From NCBI RefSeq assembly GCF_900090275.1, contig NZ_LT607755.1:4216001-4280000 (forward strand): 64,000 nucleotides of DNA. The letters are read 5' to 3'. Origin of the DNA: Micromonospora zamorensis (GTDB lineage Bacteria; Actinomycetota; Actinomycetes; Mycobacteriales; Micromonosporaceae). This document shows positions 34,264-44,024 of this stretch, piece after piece. The translations under genes and the position numbers were made by a program. Under the pieces are notes generated by a model that had not been told where the DNA came from, did not search any database, and saw only the letters and a program-made list of their open reading frames with translations. Every line of letters starts with the position of its first letter. Position 1 is the stretch's first letter.

Positions 34264-35411
34264 CAGGCGCCCGCCTTGGTCAGCCGGGCCTCGATCGCGT
34301 CGCCCAGGCGCTCGCGCAGGGACTCCACCGGGATCTTGTTGATCAGCTCGGCGAAGAAGCCGCGGACCACCAGGCGGCGGGCCTCGCTCTCCGGGATACC
34401 CCGGGCCATCAGGTAGAAGAGCTGCTCGTCGTCGAAGCGGCCGGTCGCGCTGGCGTGGCCGGCGCCGGCGATCTCGCCGGTCTCGATCTCCAGATTGGGT
34501 ACGGAGTCCGCCCGAGCGCCTTCGGTGAGCAGCAGGTTCCGGTTGATCTCGTACGTGTCGGTGCCGGTCGCCTCGGCGCGGATCAGCACGTCGCCCACCC
34601 AGACGGTGTGCGCGTCCTCGCCCTGCAGGGCGCCCCGGTAGCCGACGTAGCTGCGGCAGTCCGGCACGGAGTGGTCGACCAGCTGCCGGTGCTCCAGGTG
34701 CTGACCGGAGTCGGCGAAGTAGACGCCGTACAGCTCGGCCTCGCCACCCCGACCGGTGTATTCCACGCTGGTGAACTGCCGGACGAGGTCACCACCGAGG
34801 GTGACCTGGATGTGCACGACCCGGGCGTCGCGGCCCAGCTTCACCTGGATGTGCTGCGCCTGGACCGCGTCGGAGGCCCAGTCGGCGATCGTGACCAGGG
34901 TCAGCTTCGCGCCGTCGGCGACGAACACCTCGACGTTGTCGGCCAGCGTGGCCGAGCCCTCCTGGGAGAGCACGACAGTGGCCTCCGCGAACCGACCCAC
35001 CTGGACCTGGGTCCGGGCGAAGGCCAGCTCCTCGGGGTACGCGCCCAGCAGTCGGACGATCACCGCGTCGGACACCACCGCGTCGGCGGCCACCTCGACC
35101 AGCGTGACCCGCGCGGCACCGCCGTGCGCCAGTGCGCTGATCCGGTCGGTCGGCACCGGCGCGGACGCGACGCTGGCGTCACTCGGCTCGACGAGCCGCA
35201 CCGACACCCCGGCCGGCAGGTCCGGGTGCTCGATGGTGACGCCCCGGCCGGTGGCGGCGGAGGTGTCCGCCGTGGCCAGGCCGCGGAGGCGCTTGAGCGG
35301 GGTGAAACGCCACTCCTCCTCCAGGCCGGTGAGGGCCGGGAAGTCGGCGACGTCGTACGAGCGCAGCGCCTGCGACTTGGTGCTGGGTGGCGCGGAAGCC
35401 TGGGTAGTCAT
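34263..35411 (-). CDS. sufD: Fe-S assembly protein SufD
   Basis: A 382-residue right-handed beta-helix protein, the partner of SufB and SufC. The C-terminal core is typical: DEQLFYLMARGIPESEARRLVVRGFFAELINKIPVE and, before it, GAGHASATGRFD. The N-terminal ~100 residues are more variable, as in the family. It starts 91 bases downstream of the sufB stop. Confidence 0.94.
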   Translation of the reverse strand: MTTQASAPPSTKSQALRSYDVADFPALTGLEEEWRFTPLKRLRGLATADTSAATGRGVTIEHPDLPAGVSVRLVEPSDASVASAPVPTDRISALAHGGAARVTLVEVAADAVVSDAVIVRLLGAYPEELAFARTQVQVGRFAEATVVLSQEGSATLADNVEVFVADGAKLTLVTIADWASDAVQAQHIQVKLGRDARVVHIQVTLGGDLVRQFTSVEYTGRGGEAELYGVYFADSGQHLEHRQLVDHSVPDCRSYVGYRGALQGEDAHTVWVGDVLIRAEATGTDTYEINRNLLLTEGARADSVPNLEIETGEIAGAGHASATGRFDDEQLFYLMARGIPESEARRLVVRGFFAELINKIPVESLRERLGDAIEARLTKAGA

Positions 35412-35502
35412 TTCTTCCTTGGTCTGTCTGTTCCGTGGCGACGAGGTGGGGTCCTGGTGTGGCGGGCCGAGGTTCCCGGCCCGCCACGCGGGAGCGGCGG
35501 CG

Positions 35503-36933
35503 TCAGCCGACCGCGCCCTCCATCTGAAGCTCGATCAGGCGGTTGAGCTCCAGGGCGTACTCCATCGGAAGCTCCTTGGCGATCGGCTCGATGAAGCCAC
35601 GCACGATCATGGCCATCGCCTCGTCCTCGCTCAGGCCCCGGCTCATCAGGTAGAAGAGCTGGTCGTCGCTGATCTTGGACACGGTCGCCTCGTGACCCAT
35701 CGACACGTCGTCCTCACGGATGTCGACGTACGGGTAGGTGTCCGAGCGGGAGATGGTGTCGACCAGCAGCGCGTCGCACTTGACAGTGCTCCGGCTGTGG
35801 TGCGAACCCTCCAGCACCTGCACCAGACCCCGGTACGAGGTGCGGCCGCCGCCCCGGGCGATCGACTTGGAGATGATGGTCGAGGAGGTGTGCGGCGCGG
35901 CGTGCACCATCTTGGCGCCGGCGTCCTGGTGCTGGCCCTCGCCAGCCATCGCCACCGAGAGCACCTCGCCCTTGGCGTGCTCGCCGGTCATGTAGACCGC
36001 CGGGTACTTCATCGTCACCTTGGAGCCGATGTTGCCGTCGACCCACTCCATGGTCGCGCCCTCGTGGCAGACGGCGCGCTTGGTGACCAGGTTGTAGACG
36101 TTGTTCGACCAGTTCTGGATGGTCGTGTAACGGCAGCGCGCGTTCTTCTTGACGATGATCTCCACGACCGCGCTGTGCAGCGAGTCGGAGGAGTAGAGCG
36201 GCGCGGTGCAGCCCTCGACGTAGTGCACGTACGCACCCTCGTCAACGATGATCAGCGTCCGCTCGAACTGGCCCATGTTCTCCGTGTTGATCCGGAAGTA
36301 GGCCTGCAGCGGGATCTCCACCTGCACACCCTTCGGCACGTAGATGAACGAGCCACCGGACCACACGGAGGTGTTCAGGGCGGCGAACTTGTTGTCGCCG
36401 ACCGGGATCACCGTGCCGAAGTACTCCTTGAAGACGTCCTCGTGCTCGCGCAGCGCCGTGTCCGTGTCCAGGAAGAGAACTCCCTGCTCCTCAAGGTCCT
36501 CACGGATCTTGTGGTAGACGACCTCGGACTCGTACTGCGCCGCGACACCCGCGACCAGCCGCTGCTTCTCCGCCTCCGGGATGCCCAGCCGGTCGTACGT
36601 GTTCTTGATGTCCTCCGGCAGGTCCTCCCAGCTGGTGGCCTGCTTCTCGGTGGACCGCACGAAGTACTTGATGTTGTCGAAGTCGATCCCGCTGAGGTCC
36701 GCGCCCCAGGCCGGCATCGGCTTGCGGCCGAACAGCCGCAGGCCCTTCAGCCGCAGGTCGAGCATCCACGCCGGCTCGCTCTTCTTGGCCGAGATGTCCC
36801 GCACCACCGCCTCGTTGATGCCGCGCTGGGCAACCGCCCCGGCGGCGTCCGGGTCGGACCAGCCGTACTCGTACCGACCCAGGGCCGCGAGCTGCTCTTC
36901 CTGGGTCAGGGGCTGGACGATCTGCTCGGTCAT
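35503..36933 (-). CDS. sufB: Fe-S assembly scaffold SufB
   Basis: A 476-residue scaffold protein on which Fe-S clusters are built. Typical blocks are [47 protein letters not shown], the Cys-containing [22 protein letters not shown] and the C-terminal [29 protein letters not shown]. No intein is present (M. tuberculosis SufB has one). Its ATG overlaps the sufR stop by 4 bases. Confidence 0.97.
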   Translation of the reverse strand: MTEQIVQPLTQEEQLAALGRYEYGWSDPDAAGAVAQRGINEAVVRDISAKKSEPAWMLDLRLKGLRLFGRKPMPAWGADLSGIDFDNIKYFVRSTEKQATSWEDLPEDIKNTYDRLGIPEAEKQRLVAGVAAQYESEVVYHKIREDLEEQGVLFLDTDTALREHEDVFKEYFGTVIPVGDNKFAALNTSVWSGGSFIYVPKGVQVEIPLQAYFRINTENMGQFERTLIIVDEGAYVHYVEGCTAPLYSSDSLHSAVVEIIVKKNARCRYTTIQNWSNNVYNLVTKRAVCHEGATMEWVDGNIGSKVTMKYPAVYMTGEHAKGEVLSVAMAGEGQHQDAGAKMVHAAPHTSSTIISKSIARGGGRTSYRGLVQVLEGSHHSRSTVKCDALLVDTISRSDTYPYVDIREDDVSMGHEATVSKISDDQLFYLMSRGLSEDEAMAMIVRGFIEPIAKELPMEYALELNRLIELQMEGAVG

Positions 36934-37730
36934 CTATCTGTCCTCACAGTGGTGACGGGATTACCGGATTGAACACGGCCCGGCTGGGTCGGAATGTGCG
37001 TGGTGCACACCCCGTCGCCGTGCGCGATGGTGGCCAGGCGCTGCACGTGGGTGCCGACCAGACGGGAAATCACCGCGGTCTCGGCCTCGCACAGCTGGGG
37101 AAACTCGGCGGCCACGTGCGCCACCGGGCAGTGGTGCTGGCAGAGCTGACCGCCGGAGGCGATCGTGGTCGCATTGGCAGCGTAACCCTCGGCGGTGAGC
37201 GCCGAGGCGAGTGCCTCGGCACGCGCGAGAGGGTCCTCGCCGGCGTCTTCCATGGCCGCTCGACAGCGGGATTCCAGGGCCGACACCTGCTCGGTGGCGA
37301 ACGCCTCGACCGCGCCCGAACCGCCGCTGCGGGCGATCCACCGCAACGCGGCGGTGGCCATGTTGTCGTAGTGGTGTGTGCCACAGCGCACCCGGGCGGC
37401 CTCGGTCAGCATGAACACCTTGGCCGGACGCCCACGCCCGCGGCTGCCCTGCACGGTCTGCTCGCGGGCATAGACGTCACCCTCGGCGAGCATCGCGTCC
37501 AGGTGCCGGCGAATCGCCGCCGGGCTGAGCCCGAGGGCCGCGCCAAGCTGAGCAGCGGTGGTCGCACCCCGCTCCAGCAGCAACTGGGTGACCCGGTCCC
37601 GGGTGGAGATCTCGGTCGCCGTGCCGGCGCCGAGGGCGGTCGAGGTGGTCGTGACGAGCGCGGACGCGGACGCGCCGACGGCCGGAACAGCCGCCGACTG
37701 GTGCCCGGAGAGCGCCGCCGCGTTTTTCAC
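36930..37730 (-). CDS. sufR: Fe-S-sensing repressor SufR
   Basis: A 266-residue ArsR/DeoR-like winged-helix regulator. The HTH is at about 50-95 ([30 protein letters not shown]), and a cluster-binding region near the C-terminus has [24 protein letters not shown]. Those cysteines are the expected [4Fe-4S] ligands. In this family the holo-protein represses the suf operon, so low iron or oxidative stress turns it on. It is the first gene of the operon. The start codon is GTG, and a second GTG about 25 residues later is possible. Confidence 0.92.
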   Translation of the reverse strand: MKNAAALSGHQSAAVPAVGASASALVTTTSTALGAGTATEISTRDRVTQLLLERGATTAAQLGAALGLSPAAIRRHLDAMLAEGDVYAREQTVQGSRGRGRPAKVFMLTEAARVRCGTHHYDNMATAALRWIARSGGSGAVEAFATEQVSALESRCRAAMEDAGEDPLARAEALASALTAEGYAANATTIASGGQLCQHHCPVAHVAAEFPQLCEAETAVISRLVGTHVQRLATIAHGDGVCTTHIPTQPGRVQSGNPVTTVRTDR

Positions 37731-37743
37731 AACGCCAACGTTA
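37730..37743. promoter_or_regulatory. near-match to a SufR box at the sufR start
   Basis: The sequence CAACgccaacGTTA on the plus strand differs by one base from the CAAC-N6-GTTG inverted repeat described for SufR binding in cyanobacteria. It overlaps the sufR GTG and would fit autoregulation. The call rests on recalled consensus only. Confidence 0.35.
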
Positions 37744-37846
37744 CGTAATTACCCGGAGGGTCGCAAACCCGGGCCCCGGTGATCCGAACCACCGAGCCGA
37801 CGGAGTCGGACGAACCTCGATCACTACAGTGCGTAGGATTTGCGCC

Positions 37847-38794
37847 GTGAACCGAATCGTCCGTCCGGTCTCCGGCATCCTGCTGCGCCGCCTCGCGCTC
37901 GCCTCGATCATCGCGAACGTGGGCATCGTCGTCACCGGCGGGGCCGTCCGGTTGACCGCCTCGGGCCTCGGCTGCCCCACCTGGCCCCGGTGCACCGACG
38001 ATTCCTACGTCACCACGCCCGAGATGGGCGTGTACGGGGTGATCGAGTTCGGCAACCGGATGCTGACGTTCGCGGTGGGCCTCATCGCGCTGGCCACCGT
38101 GCTGGCCGTACTCCTGCACCGACCCCGCCGACCCGGGCTCCTCGCCCTGGCCGTGGCGGTCTTCCTGGGCATCCCCGCCCAGGCGGTGATCGGTGGCATC
38201 ACCGTGCTGACCAACCTCAACCCGTGGGTGGTCGGGCTGCACTTCCTCGCCTCGATGGCGGTGATCGCCGCCGCGTACGCCCTCTGGCGGCGCATCGGCG
38301 ACCCCGACGGCCCGCCCGTGGCCGTGGTGCCCGCACCGCTTCGCGCGCTGGCCCGGGTCACCACCGGCGTCACCGTCGCCGTGCTGGTCGTCGGCACCTG
38401 GGTCACCGGCAGCGGCCCGCACGCCGGCGACCACGGCGCCGCCCGCAACGGGCTCGACCCGGAGACGATCTCGCAGGTGCACGCGGACGGCGTCTTCCTG
38501 CTGATCGGGCTGTCGGTGGCGCTGATCTTCGCGTTCCGCGCCGTCGGCGCCCAGCGGGCCACCCGCGCCGCGATCGTGCTGGTCGCCGTGGAGTTGGGCC
38601 AGGGCCTGATCGGCTTCGTGCAGTACTTCACCCACGTGCCGGCGATCCTGGTCGGCGCACACATGCTCGGCTCCTGCCTGGTGCTGCTGGCCGCGCTGTC
38701 GGTGCAGTGGTCGACCCGCGAACGCCGCCCGGTCACCCCGGCAGCAGATGTCGCAGCGACCCGCGCCGAGGAATCCGTCCCGGTCACCGCCTGA
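37847..38794 (+). CDS. ctaA: heme A synthase (COX15/CtaA family)
   Basis: A 315-residue membrane protein with about eight helices that oxidises heme O to heme A for cytochrome oxidase. The first helix region has VVTGGAVRLTASGLGCPTWPRC, and four conserved His positions are seen: EFGNRM-adjacent, LHFLASM, QVHADGVFLL and VGAHMLGS. The paired Cys of the first loop is CPTWPRC. It is divergent from sufR, as in many actinobacteria. The GTG at 37847 was chosen; the frame is open 18 bases further. Confidence 0.92.
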   Translation: MNRIVRPVSGILLRRLALASIIANVGIVVTGGAVRLTASGLGCPTWPRCTDDSYVTTPEMGVYGVIEFGNRMLTFAVGLIALATVLAVLLHRPRRPGLLALAVAVFLGIPAQAVIGGITVLTNLNPWVVGLHFLASMAVIAAAYALWRRIGDPDGPPVAVVPAPLRALARVTTGVTVAVLVVGTWVTGSGPHAGDHGAARNGLDPETISQVHADGVFLLIGLSVALIFAFRAVGAQRATRAAIVLVAVELGQGLIGFVQYFTHVPAILVGAHMLGSCLVLLAALSVQWSTRERRPVTPAADVAATRAEESVPVTA

Positions 38795-38911
38795 CCCCAG
38801 GGCGCGGCCCCGCGCCCCGCGCCACCGGTCCGAGCCCTCCCGCGTCGGGCGTCCGGTTCTGCGCTTCCGCAAGGAGCGGCCGGACGACGCCTGACGCCTG
38901 CCGCCCCGCGC

Positions 38912-39001
38912 CCCGCCAAGATCCGCGCAACTTCGGGGAAAGTGCTGTGTCCCGGGGCCCTGAGGCACCAACTTCACCGAAGTTGCCCGGATCTTGGCGG
39001 G
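38912..39001. repeat. family A hairpin repeat, copy 3
   Basis: The longest copy: arms of about 40 bases beginning CCCGCCAAGATCCGCGCAAC and ending GGATCTTGGCGGG. The inner GTGCTGTGTC/TGAGGCACC part is degraded compared with the other copies. It lies between the convergent ctaA and ATP-grasp genes. Confidence 0.82.
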
Positions 39002-39066
39002 GCGCGGTGGCCCGCTGCGCGGTGGCGCGCTGCGCGGTGGCACGGCGGGCGGTGCGCCGGGGGCGG

Positions 39067-39987
39067 TCAGGCGCGGCGGGCCAGGTGGGTGGCGATCGCG
39101 GCGGCGAGGCGGTCGGGGGCCCCGTCGGCGTACCCGATGAAGAGCGACGGCTCGGTCAGCTCCAGCTCGACCAGGACCGGCTCGCCGTCGGGGCCGGGGA
39201 TCAGGTCGACCCGGGCGTAGAGCAGCTGCCGCGTGCCGCCGGGCACCGTGGCGAGGGTCTTCTCGGCCACCGCGAGCTGTTCGGGTCGGGCGGTACGGGA
39301 GGTGATCTCCTCGGCCTTGTAGAGCCCGTCCGGGCCGAGGTCCGGGCCGGTCAGCATCGGCCCCTTGCGGATCGCGTGGCTGAACGTGAGCCCGTCCGGC
39401 CCTGCCAGGAAGAGCAGTGCCGTCTCGCCCTCGGTGTCGACGGCGCGCAGGTACGGCTGGACCATGGTCACCCGGCCGGCGTCGGAGAGCCGGCGGACAT
39501 GTGCGGCGGCCAGGTCCCGGTGCTCCGGGTCGGCCAGGTCGTAGCGGCCGGTGTCCTGGCTGCCGGCGCTGACCGAGGGCTTGAGCACGTACTCGCCGGT
39601 TTCGGCGGGCGGTTGCCAGCTCTCCCCCGGCTCGACCCACGACGTCGGAACGGTCGGCACCCCGGCGGCGGTCAGCTCGGCCAGGTAGCGCTTGTCGGTG
39701 TTCCAGCGGACCACGTCGGCCGGGTTGACCAGCGTTGGGACGGTTGCCGCCCAGGCGACGAACTCGTCGCGGCGCAGCGCGTAGTCCCAGGGTGAGCGGA
39801 GCACGACCAGGTCGTACGAGGACCAGTCGACATCGGGGTCGTCCCACACCGCGGTGTCGACGGCGATGCCATGGGCGCTGAGCGGGGCGAGGACCAGCCG
39901 GTCGTCCGGGTCGAGGTCGGCGAGGTCGGCGCAGGTGACGAGAGCGACCCGGGGTTCCCCCCGGGTCGACTGGTGATCGGTGGTCAA
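39067..39987 (-). CDS. ATP-grasp domain protein (RimK/DcsG-like)
   Basis: A 306-residue ATP-grasp protein. The N-terminal half is a pre-ATP-grasp fold (VALVTCADLADLDPDD, SYDLVVLRSPWDYALRRDEF). The C-terminal half has EYVLKPSVSAGSQDTGRY as the ATP-binding loop and PVLVELELTEPSLFIGYADG with metal-binding acidic residues. It resembles DcsG of cycloserine biosynthesis and many uncharacterised relatives that ligate an amino acid or small acid. No biosynthetic neighbours are present, so the substrate is unknown. Confidence 0.85.
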   Translation of the reverse strand: MTTDHQSTRGEPRVALVTCADLADLDPDDRLVLAPLSAHGIAVDTAVWDDPDVDWSSYDLVVLRSPWDYALRRDEFVAWAATVPTLVNPADVVRWNTDKRYLAELTAAGVPTVPTSWVEPGESWQPPAETGEYVLKPSVSAGSQDTGRYDLADPEHRDLAAAHVRRLSDAGRVTMVQPYLRAVDTEGETALLFLAGPDGLTFSHAIRKGPMLTGPDLGPDGLYKAEEITSRTARPEQLAVAEKTLATVPGGTRQLLYARVDLIPGPDGEPVLVELELTEPSLFIGYADGAPDRLAAAIATHLARRA

Positions 39988-40000
39988 TTCAGGTGTCTAT

Positions 40001-40336
40001 TCAGCGGGCCATCGTGCGCCGGGCCATCGACCGCCACAGGTCGTTGCTCGGACGCATCTGGTCCATCAGTTCACGCTCCCAGGCGTTCTCGACGGTGACT
40101 CCCGCCTTGGCGCACGCCTCCCGGGCGGTGACGGTGTCGTCGGCGAACTGGTCGCCCCACTCACCGTCGGACCCGACCAGGACGATTCGCGCGCCACGCT
40201 TGCCGACGTACTCGATGACCGCCTTCGCGCCGCCGTGCCCGGCGGCGAACGCCTTGAGGCCCGCAACCAGGCCCTGGGGCGTCTGCTCGCCGGCGGTCTG
40301 CTCGGCCGTCAGCGTCGTATCGGAACCATCTGCCAT
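40001..40336 (-). CDS. conserved hypothetical protein
   Basis: A 111-residue alpha/beta protein with no motif I recognise. The core KAVIEYVGKRGARIVLVGSDGEWGDQFA looks like a small Rossmann-like or ferredoxin-like fragment and ends in a helical, Arg-rich tail. The ATG at 40336 is followed by a Thr/Glu-rich lead. It ends 13 bases before the start of the ATP-grasp gene on the same strand, so the two are probably cotranscribed. Confidence 0.6.
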   Translation of the reverse strand: MADGSDTTLTAEQTAGEQTPQGLVAGLKAFAAGHGGAKAVIEYVGKRGARIVLVGSDGEWGDQFADDTVTAREACAKAGVTVENAWERELMDQMRPSNDLWRSMARRTMAR

Positions 40337-40650
40337 GACGCGAAGCCTAAGCAGACCCGCACCCTCTCGGGCGAGAACCATGAACCTTTTGTGATGCCAA
40401 TTACCTACAGGTTTAAGGCCGACCACAGGCAAGCTGTCCGTTTATATACGGACTTTTCATCGCAAAACTTCGCGGCAAACCCCTGCGCATCCGCCACAGG
40501 TTGAGCCCATCCGGCTCATGCCGAAAGTTACCCTGATGTGACGTTAAACCGGACAACTCATCCATGGGCATGATTAGTCGGACGACGAAGGCCACCCACT
40601 CGATACGGCGGGGCGGAACCGCGAGGCGGGCCTCAGACGCGAGGCGGGCC
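40337..40650. other. intergenic region, unusually AT-rich in the middle
   Basis: A 314-base gap downstream of ctaB. Bases about 40375-40500 are clearly lower in GC than the rest of the window and contain a small palindrome (40437-40454). The remainder shows no genes. A promoter for the ATP-grasp/hypothetical pair probably lies here. Confidence 0.5.
40437..40454. promoter_or_regulatory. AT-centred palindrome GTCCGT-TTATAT-ACGGAC
   Basis: Perfect 6-bp arms around TTATAT. It could be an operator/promoter element for the minus-strand gene at 40001-40336, or a small terminator reading rightward because TTTT follows on the plus strand. The reading direction is unresolved. Confidence 0.35.
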
Positions 40651-40655
40651 TCAGA
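40621..40655. repeat. 17-bp tandem duplication at the 3' end of ctaB
   Basis: The unit GCGAGGCGGGCCTCAGA occurs at 40621-40637 and 40639-40655. The second copy covers the ctaB stop codon. It looks like a recent slip duplication. Confidence 0.75.
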
Positions 40656-41598
40656 TCAGCGCGTCGAGCGCGACGGCCACGAACACGATCGTCAGGTACG
40701 TGGTCGACCAGTGGAACAGCCGCATCGGCTTGACCGCCTCGCCCCGCGTCGCGCGCCGGCAGAGTCGGTGTGCCTCGACGATGAAGATGGCGCCCACCAC
40801 CAGGGTCGGCACGCCGTAGATCGCGCTGAGCCCCAGCGGCCAGACAGCCAGGGAGGTGAGCACGGTGAGCCACGCGAAGATCAGGATCTCGGCGTTCACC
40901 CGTCGGGTCGACGCCACCACCGGGAGCATCGGGATGCCGGCCCGCGCGTAGTCGTCCTTGTATTTCATGGCGAGCGGGTAGAAGTGCGGCATCTGCCAGA
41001 AGAAGACCACCGCGAACAGCCCCCAGGCCGCCGGGGCCAGCCCGCCGGTGACCGCCGCCCATCCGATGAGCACCGGAGCGGCCCCGCAGGCGCCTCCCCA
41101 GAACGTGTTCGTCGGGGTGGAGCGCTTGAGCCACAGCGTGTAGACGACGTCGTAGTAGACGATCGCGGCAAGGGTCAGCCCGGCGGCGAGCAGGTTGGTG
41201 AACGCCGCCATCAGGACGATCGAGATCGCCGCCAGCACCAGACCGAAGACCAGCGCGCTGCGTGGCGACACGGTGTGCGCCGGCAGTGGCCGACGCTTGG
41301 TACGCCGCATCAACTGGTCGATGTCCCGGTCGATGTAGCAGTTGAGCACGCTGGCCGCGCCGGCGGCGAGCGAGCCACCGATCAGCACGATGGCCATCAA
41401 CCACAGCGACGGGAGCCCGCCCTCGGCGAGCATCATCGCCGGGATGGTGGTGACCAGCAGCAGCTCGACGATCCGCGGCTTGGTGAGCGCCACGTACGCC
41501 GAGAGGACCGCGCGTACGTCCCGCCGGGCCACCGGGCCCTCGGCCGCCCGCGCCGGGTGCTGCCCGGCCGGGTTGCTCGCGGGGCGCTCGGTGATCAT
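40651..41598 (-). CDS. ctaB: protoheme IX farnesyltransferase (heme O synthase)
   Basis: UbiA-family membrane prenyltransferase of 315 residues that attaches farnesyl to heme B. The first Asp-rich motif is in [16 protein letters not shown], the second region is [16 protein letters not shown], and eight to nine hydrophobic helices are visible. The family's [19 protein letters not shown] is near the N-terminus. The ATG at 41598 was chosen; the frame is open to 41679. It is divergent from tkt, as in M. tuberculosis (Rv1451/Rv1449c). Confidence 0.94.
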   Translation of the reverse strand: MITERPASNPAGQHPARAAEGPVARRDVRAVLSAYVALTKPRIVELLLVTTIPAMMLAEGGLPSLWLMAIVLIGGSLAAGAASVLNCYIDRDIDQLMRRTKRRPLPAHTVSPRSALVFGLVLAAISIVLMAAFTNLLAAGLTLAAIVYYDVVYTLWLKRSTPTNTFWGGACGAAPVLIGWAAVTGGLAPAAWGLFAVVFFWQMPHFYPLAMKYKDDYARAGIPMLPVVASTRRVNAEILIFAWLTVLTSLAVWPLGLSAIYGVPTLVVGAIFIVEAHRLCRRATRGEAVKPMRLFHWSTTYLTIVFVAVALDALI

Positions 41599-41870
41599 GC
41601 TCACGGATTGCCACCTTCCGGCATCGGGCACGGGGAGATCGGATTGGTCGGGACCGCCCGGGTCCGCATACCGACCCACACACTACGCGTTGTCGTTTTG
41701 GCTGCCCGGCCGACCCGACAACGGTGCGGACGGTCACACCACCGGGTTGACCGGCGCGACGGGTTCGTCACGTAGCGCACACCATGCGGAGATCCCCGGG
41801 CGCGCGTTTAGGGACGCTCGATAGGGTCATCAGTGAGGGTTCCGCCCATCTGCCGAGGAGCACAACCATC

Positions 41871-44009
41871 GTGGCTGCCAAACGACCCGAGCACTCCGCA
41901 CTGAACTGGTCCGACCTCGATCGCCGGGCCGTCGATACCGTCCGCGTGCTGGCCATGGATGCCGTGGAGAAATCCGGCAACGGCCACCCGGGCACCGCGA
42001 TGAGCCTTGCGCCCGCGGCGTACCTCCTCTTCAACCGGGTCATGCGGCACAACCCGGCCGACCCGAACTGGCCCGGCCGTGACCGGTTCGTCCTCTCCGC
42101 CGGGCACTCCAGCCTGACCCTCTACATCCAGCTGTTCCTGTCCGGTTACCCGCTGGCCCTGGACGACCTCAAGTCGCTGCGGCAGTGGGGCTCACTCACG
42201 CCGGGTCACCCCGAGCACGGGCACACCCCGGGCGTCGAGACCACCACCGGCCCCCTCGGGCAGGGTCTGGGCAACGCGGTCGGCATGGCCATGGCGGCCC
42301 GTCGCGAGCGCGGCCTGTTCGACCCGGAGGCCGAGCCGGGCGCGTCGGTCTTCGACCACAACATCTGGTGCATCGTCTCCGACGGCGACATCGAGGAGGG
42401 CATCAGCCACGAGGCCAGTGCCCTCGCCGGGCACCAGCAGCTGGGCAACCTCACGGTGATCTACGACGACAACGAGATCTCGATCGAGGACGACACCCGC
42501 ATCGCCAAGAGCGAGGACGTGGCAGCCCGCTACGAGGCGTACGGCTGGCACGTGCAGACCGTCGACTGGCGTAGCGGCGACGCTGACCAGGGCGACTACC
42601 ACGAGGACGCCGAGGCCCTGCACGCCGCGCTGCTGGCCGCCAAGGCGGAGACCGGCCGTCCCTCCTTCATCGCCCTGCGCACCATCATCGGCTGGCCCGC
42701 ACCCAACAAGCAGAACACCGGCAAGATCCACGGCTCGGCGCTCGGCGCCGACGAGGTGAAGGCCACCAAGCAGATCCTCGGCTTCGACCCGGAGCAGACC
42801 TTCCAGGTCGACGAGGAGGTGCTCGCCCACGCCCGCACGGTGATGGGCCGCGGCTCCGACGCCGAGCAGGCATGGACCGGCGAGTTCGACGCCTGGAAGA
42901 AGGCCAACCCGGAGCGCACCGCGCTCTACGAGCGGATGGCCGGGCGGGTGCTCCCCGACGGCTGGGCCGACGCGCTGCCGGTCTTCCCCGCCGACGCCAA
43001 GGGCGTGGCCACCCGTGCCGCGTCCGGCAAGGTCCTGGAGGCGCTCGCGCCCGTGCTGCCGGAGCTGTGGGGCGGCTCGGCCGACCTGGCGGAGAGCAAC
43101 AACACCACCATGAAGGGCGAGCCGTCGTTCATCCCGGCCTCGCACGCCACCAAGGACTTCCCCGGCCACGAGTACGGCCGCACGCTGCACTTCGGCATCC
43201 GTGAGCACGCCATGGGAGCGATCCTCAACGGCATCGCCCTGCACGGCGGCACCCGCCCGTACGGCGGCACGTTCCTGGTGTTCAGCGACTACATGCGCCC
43301 GTCGGTGCGGCTGGCCGCGCTGATGAAGCTGCCGGTGACCTACGTCTGGACGCACGACTCGATCGGCCTGGGCGAGGACGGCCCGACCCACCAGCCGGTG
43401 GAGCACCTGACCGCGCTGCGCGCCATCCCCGGTCTGGACGTGGTCCGCCCGGCGGACGCCAACGAGACGGCCTGGGCCTGGCGGATGGCGCTGGAGCACA
43501 CCGACCGGCCGACCGCCATGGCGCTGAGCCGCCAGCCGCTGCCAACCCTGGACCGGGACGTCCTGGGCAGCGCGGAGGGGGTCGCCAAGGGCGGCTACGT
43601 GCTGGCCGAGGCGTCCAACGGCAAGCCTCAGGTGATCATCGTCGGCACCGGTTCCGAGGTGCAGCTCTGCCTGACCGCGCGGGAGCGCCTGGAGGCCGAC
43701 GGCACCCCCACCCGGGTGGTTTCGATGCCCTGCCAGGAGTGGTTCTACGAGCAGGATGAGGCGTACCGGGAGTCGGTGCTCCCACGCGGGGTAAAGGCAC
43801 GGGTGAGCGTGGAAGCGGGCATCGCGATGTCCTGGCGCGGCGTCGTCGGCGACCTCGGCGAAAGCGTCAGCCTGGAGCACTACGGAGCGAGCGCCCCGCA
43901 CACCGTGCTCTTCGAGCAGTTCGGCTTCACCGGCGACCGGATCGTGGCGGCGGCGCACGCCTCGCTGGCCCGGGTGGGCGACATCACCGGTTTCACGACC
44001 GGCAACTGA
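41871..44009 (+). CDS. tkt: transketolase
   Basis: TPP-dependent transketolase of 712 residues. Motifs are MDAVEKSGNGHPGTAMSLAP near residue 30, the TPP-binding SDGDIEEGISHEASALAGH, and the second-domain THDSIGLGEDGPTHQPVEHL. It moves two-carbon units between sugar phosphates in the non-oxidative pentose pathway. The GTG at 41871 has a good Shine-Dalgarno (GAGGAG) 10 bases upstream. It is the first gene of the tkt-tal-pgi-zwf-opcA run; TAGGGT at about 41823 could be its -10. Confidence 0.97.
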   Translation: MAAKRPEHSALNWSDLDRRAVDTVRVLAMDAVEKSGNGHPGTAMSLAPAAYLLFNRVMRHNPADPNWPGRDRFVLSAGHSSLTLYIQLFLSGYPLALDDLKSLRQWGSLTPGHPEHGHTPGVETTTGPLGQGLGNAVGMAMAARRERGLFDPEAEPGASVFDHNIWCIVSDGDIEEGISHEASALAGHQQLGNLTVIYDDNEISIEDDTRIAKSEDVAARYEAYGWHVQTVDWRSGDADQGDYHEDAEALHAALLAAKAETGRPSFIALRTIIGWPAPNKQNTGKIHGSALGADEVKATKQILGFDPEQTFQVDEEVLAHARTVMGRGSDAEQAWTGEFDAWKKANPERTALYERMAGRVLPDGWADALPVFPADAKGVATRAASGKVLEALAPVLPELWGGSADLAESNNTTMKGEPSFIPASHATKDFPGHEYGRTLHFGIREHAMGAILNGIALHGGTRPYGGTFLVFSDYMRPSVRLAALMKLPVTYVWTHDSIGLGEDGPTHQPVEHLTALRAIPGLDVVRPADANETAWAWRMALEHTDRPTAMALSRQPLPTLDRDVLGSAEGVAKGGYVLAEASNGKPQVIIVGTGSEVQLCLTARERLEADGTPTRVVSMPCQEWFYEQDEAYRESVLPRGVKARVSVEAGIAMSWRGVVGDLGESVSLEHYGASAPHTVLFEQFGFTGDRIVAAAHASLARVGDITGFTTGN

Positions 44010-44024
44010 GGGAGCGTGGACGGC

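Noticed and set aside
30834..37730. Intein in SufB
   Set aside because: M. tuberculosis SufB carries one, but here the protein is a continuous 476 residues with no splicing motifs.
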